The notes under the pieces: model-generated
Databases searched by the model: none
Told to the model about the DNA's origin: nothing
The model's input: only the letters and a program-made list of their open reading frames with translations
Shown here: positions 62,339 through 64,000 of the stretch, piece after piece
How the letters are laid out: the number at the start of each line of letters is the position of its first letter
How positions within the stretch are numbered: the first letter of the stretch is position 1
From: Sphingopyxis sp. BSN-002
GTDB lineage: Bacteria; Pseudomonadota; Alphaproteobacteria; Sphingomonadales; Sphingomonadaceae
Reading direction: 5' to 3'
DNA length: 64,000 bases
Assembly: GCF_022024275.1 (NCBI RefSeq)
Contig: NZ_CP091804.1
Coordinates: 1,302,001-1,366,000 of the forward strand
Position numbers and translations under genes: made by a program

Positions 62339-63490
62339 ATGCACATCGGCTTCCTCTTCAACCACCACGGCGGGCATCAGGTCGCGCATGCGTTGCCGGT
62401 GGCGCTCGCACTGCTGCGCCGCGGGACCAATGCAAAGGTCAGCGTCCTCGTCTCCGAAGGTTGCGAGGGCGAGGTCCGGCGGATGGCGGCCGCGACGCCC
62501 GGCCCCGCACCCCAGATCGTTCGCCTGCACCCGCCGTCAAGGCTGGCTCGCGCCGCAAACCGGGCGAGCGGGCGGTCGATCCCCGCCGACATCATCTCAA
62601 CGCTCCACCGCAACCTCGACCGCTTCAGGGCGCTCGATGCGCTCGTCGTACCCGAAAAGACGTCGCTGATGCTGAAGTCGCTTTTCGGACTGAAATCGCT
62701 GAAGCTCGTCCACACGCGCCACGGTGCGGGCGATCGGGCGATCGGGTTCGACAAGGCGAGCGGCAAGTTCGACCTCGTCCTCCTGTCGGGCGAGAAGATC
62801 CGCGACCGGCTGGCCGAAGCCGACCTGTTGAAAGACGACGGGCATGCGATCGTCGGCTATCCGAAGTTCGACATCGCCCCGCCGAAGCATCCGCGACTCT
62901 TCCCGAAGGACAAGCCCACGGTCCTCTACAACCCGCACCCCTCGCCCGCCCTGTCGTCCTGGTACCGGATGGGGCCGCAGATTCTCGACTGGTTCGCGAA
63001 GAGCGACCGGTACAATCTGATCTTCGCGCCGCATGTGATGCTGTTCAAAAAGCGGATCACCGCCTCGCTCTCGCCCTTCGCGGTCGGCTGGAACCACGGC
63101 CCGCAGCCCGGCGACTATGAGCAGGACCATATGCTGATCGACACCGGCAGCCCCGCCTCGCTCGACATGACCTATACCGACGCCGCCGACATCTACATCG
63201 GCGATGCGAGCAGCCAGGTTTACGAGTTCATTCGCCGGCCCCGGCCGTGCTTCTTCCTCAATCCGCGCGGCCATACCTGGCAGGGCAACCCCTATTTCGC
63301 GCACTGGCGCGCAGGACATGTACTGGATGACCTCGACCAGCTCGATGCCGCACTCGCCGAGGTTCCGCGCCTGACGCCTGCGATGCGCGAGCGGCAGGAA
63401 AGCCTGTTCAACTATAGCTTCGACCTGCAGGAACGCCCCTCGTCCGAGCGCGCGGCCGAGGCGATCCTCGACTATATGGCGCGCCAGTGA
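62339..63490 (+). CDS. CDP-glycerol glycerophosphotransferase family protein
   Basis: This 383 aa GT-B-like protein resembles the CDP-glycerol:poly(glycerophosphate) transferase family (TagF/TagB-like). The motif region VGYPKFDIAPPKHPRLFPK, then VLYNPHPSPALSSWYRMGPQ, FAPHVMLFKK and DASSQVYEFIRRPRPCFFLN is typical. It would add glycerol- or ribitol-phosphate, or a related group, to a cell-surface glycan. ATG 62339 follows the HAD stop by five bases; a GTG at 62330 also fits. It overlaps the next gene by four bases (GTGA). Confidence 0.86.
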   Translation: MHIGFLFNHHGGHQVAHALPVALALLRRGTNAKVSVLVSEGCEGEVRRMAAATPGPAPQIVRLHPPSRLARAANRASGRSIPADIISTLHRNLDRFRALDALVVPEKTSLMLKSLFGLKSLKLVHTRHGAGDRAIGFDKASGKFDLVLLSGEKIRDRLAEADLLKDDGHAIVGYPKFDIAPPKHPRLFPKDKPTVLYNPHPSPALSSWYRMGPQILDWFAKSDRYNLIFAPHVMLFKKRITASLSPFAVGWNHGPQPGDYEQDHMLIDTGSPASLDMTYTDAADIYIGDASSQVYEFIRRPRPCFFLNPRGHTWQGNPYFAHWRAGHVLDDLDQLDAALAEVPRLTPAMRERQESLFNYSFDLQERPSSERAAEAILDYMARQ

Positions 63491-64000
63491 GCATCGCGGC
63501 CGCTTCTCCGCTTGCGAGCCTTCTCGACTATGGCGTCAGGAAGACGCTGCACAAGGCGTGGGTGCATCTGCTGACCGCGCTGCCATTGGCGCGATCGGAG
63601 CCGGTCGTGACGTCGCGCTATGGCGTCAGGATGCGCGCTAACTGGCGCGACCGGACCTTCCAATATTGCCGCTACGCCACATACGGCCGCGCGCTGTCGA
63701 ACTATATCGCGGTGCAGGAGCGACCTTTTACCTTTGTCGACATCGGCGCCAATCAGGGCCTCTATAGCCTGCTTGCGGCTCGTAACCGCCATTGCGTGTC
63801 GGCGGTGGCGTTCGAGCCGGTCGCGGCGACCTTTGCCCTGCTGCGCGACAATATTGCGCTCAACGGCGCGGGCGCGACGATCCGGCCGGTGCACGCGGCG
63901 GTATCGCTGCATTCGGGGATGGCGCGGATCGCGACCGACGGGGCGCATAGCGGGGTCGCGAGCCTGCGCGAAGCGGCTGCACAAGGCGGCGAGGAAATCC
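63487..64000 (+). CDS. FkbM family methyltransferase (partial)
   Basis: A GTG at 63487 overlapping the previous stop starts this gene, which runs past the right edge of the window; 171 codons are visible. FVDIGANQGLYSLLAA is SAM motif I of the FkbM family, followed by AVAFEPVAATFALLRDNI (motif II). It would methylate a sugar or other group of a surface glycan made by the preceding genes. Confidence 0.88.
   Translation, partial: MSIAAASPLASLLDYGVRKTLHKAWVHLLTALPLARSEPVVTSRYGVRMRANWRDRTFQYCRYATYGRALSNYIAVQERPFTFVDIGANQGLYSLLAARNRHCVSAVAFEPVAATFALLRDNIALNGAGATIRPVHAAVSLHSGMARIATDGAHSGVASLREAAAQGGEEI

Overview
The window looks like the chromosome of a sphingomonad alphaproteobacterium, most likely a Sphingopyxis or close relative. 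This rests on high GC, TonB-dependent receptors (TBDRs), compact alphaproteobacterial operons and the style of the intergenic inverted repeats; the genus is an inference. No rRNA, CRISPR array or insertion sequence was seen. Both tRNAs (Thr-CGU, Leu-CAG) are intact.

Left arm (1-10.7 kb): catabolic and stress genes. A minus-strand set encodes a TBDR, a type B carboxylesterase, a nitronate monooxygenase and a thiolase. It is divergent from a LysR regulator, an SDR-fold protein lacking the catalytic tyrosine, a tautomerase and a DUF3237 protein. An Ohr peroxidase and a Tat-exported alpha/beta hydrolase follow.

Island (10.9-20.7 kb): a roughly 9.8 kb integrative element inserted at the 3' end of tRNA-Thr. 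It is bounded by a 16 bp direct repeat of the tRNA 3' end and has GGGGGTAT motifs near both ends. It carries a P4-type integrase, an unknown 273 aa protein, a second tyrosine recombinase with two small HTH genes, and a translationally coupled three-gene restriction-modification-like operon. The operon encodes an HTH-methylase, an Eco57I-type methylase and a GIY-YIG-like nuclease fused to an SF2 helicase. This is the best candidate in the window for an unusual defence system.

Centre (20.9-45.3 kb): housekeeping and envelope genes. They include an NAD(P)-binding NDUFA9-like protein, uppP, and glutamate synthase in an unusual order (gltD, two exported DUF2059-like genes, gltB). A GST, a membrane-tailed LuxR cassette, ubiG, lysC and ispZ follow. 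Next come an Emr-type efflux locus with a perfect palindromic operator between tetR and emrB, and katG.

Right arm (45.7-64 kb): a small Gln-rich protein, a TBDR with a neighbouring DUF2292/OscA-like protein that suggests organosulfur scavenging, and a second flavin oxidoreductase. Then come ptsP, a GFA protein, a serine hydrolase, a YjbR-like protein, rarA, a glycosyltransferase, corC, ybeY and a two-component system. The window ends in a surface-glycan cluster (HAD phosphatase, CDP-glycerol transferase-like protein, FkbM methyltransferase) that runs off the right edge.
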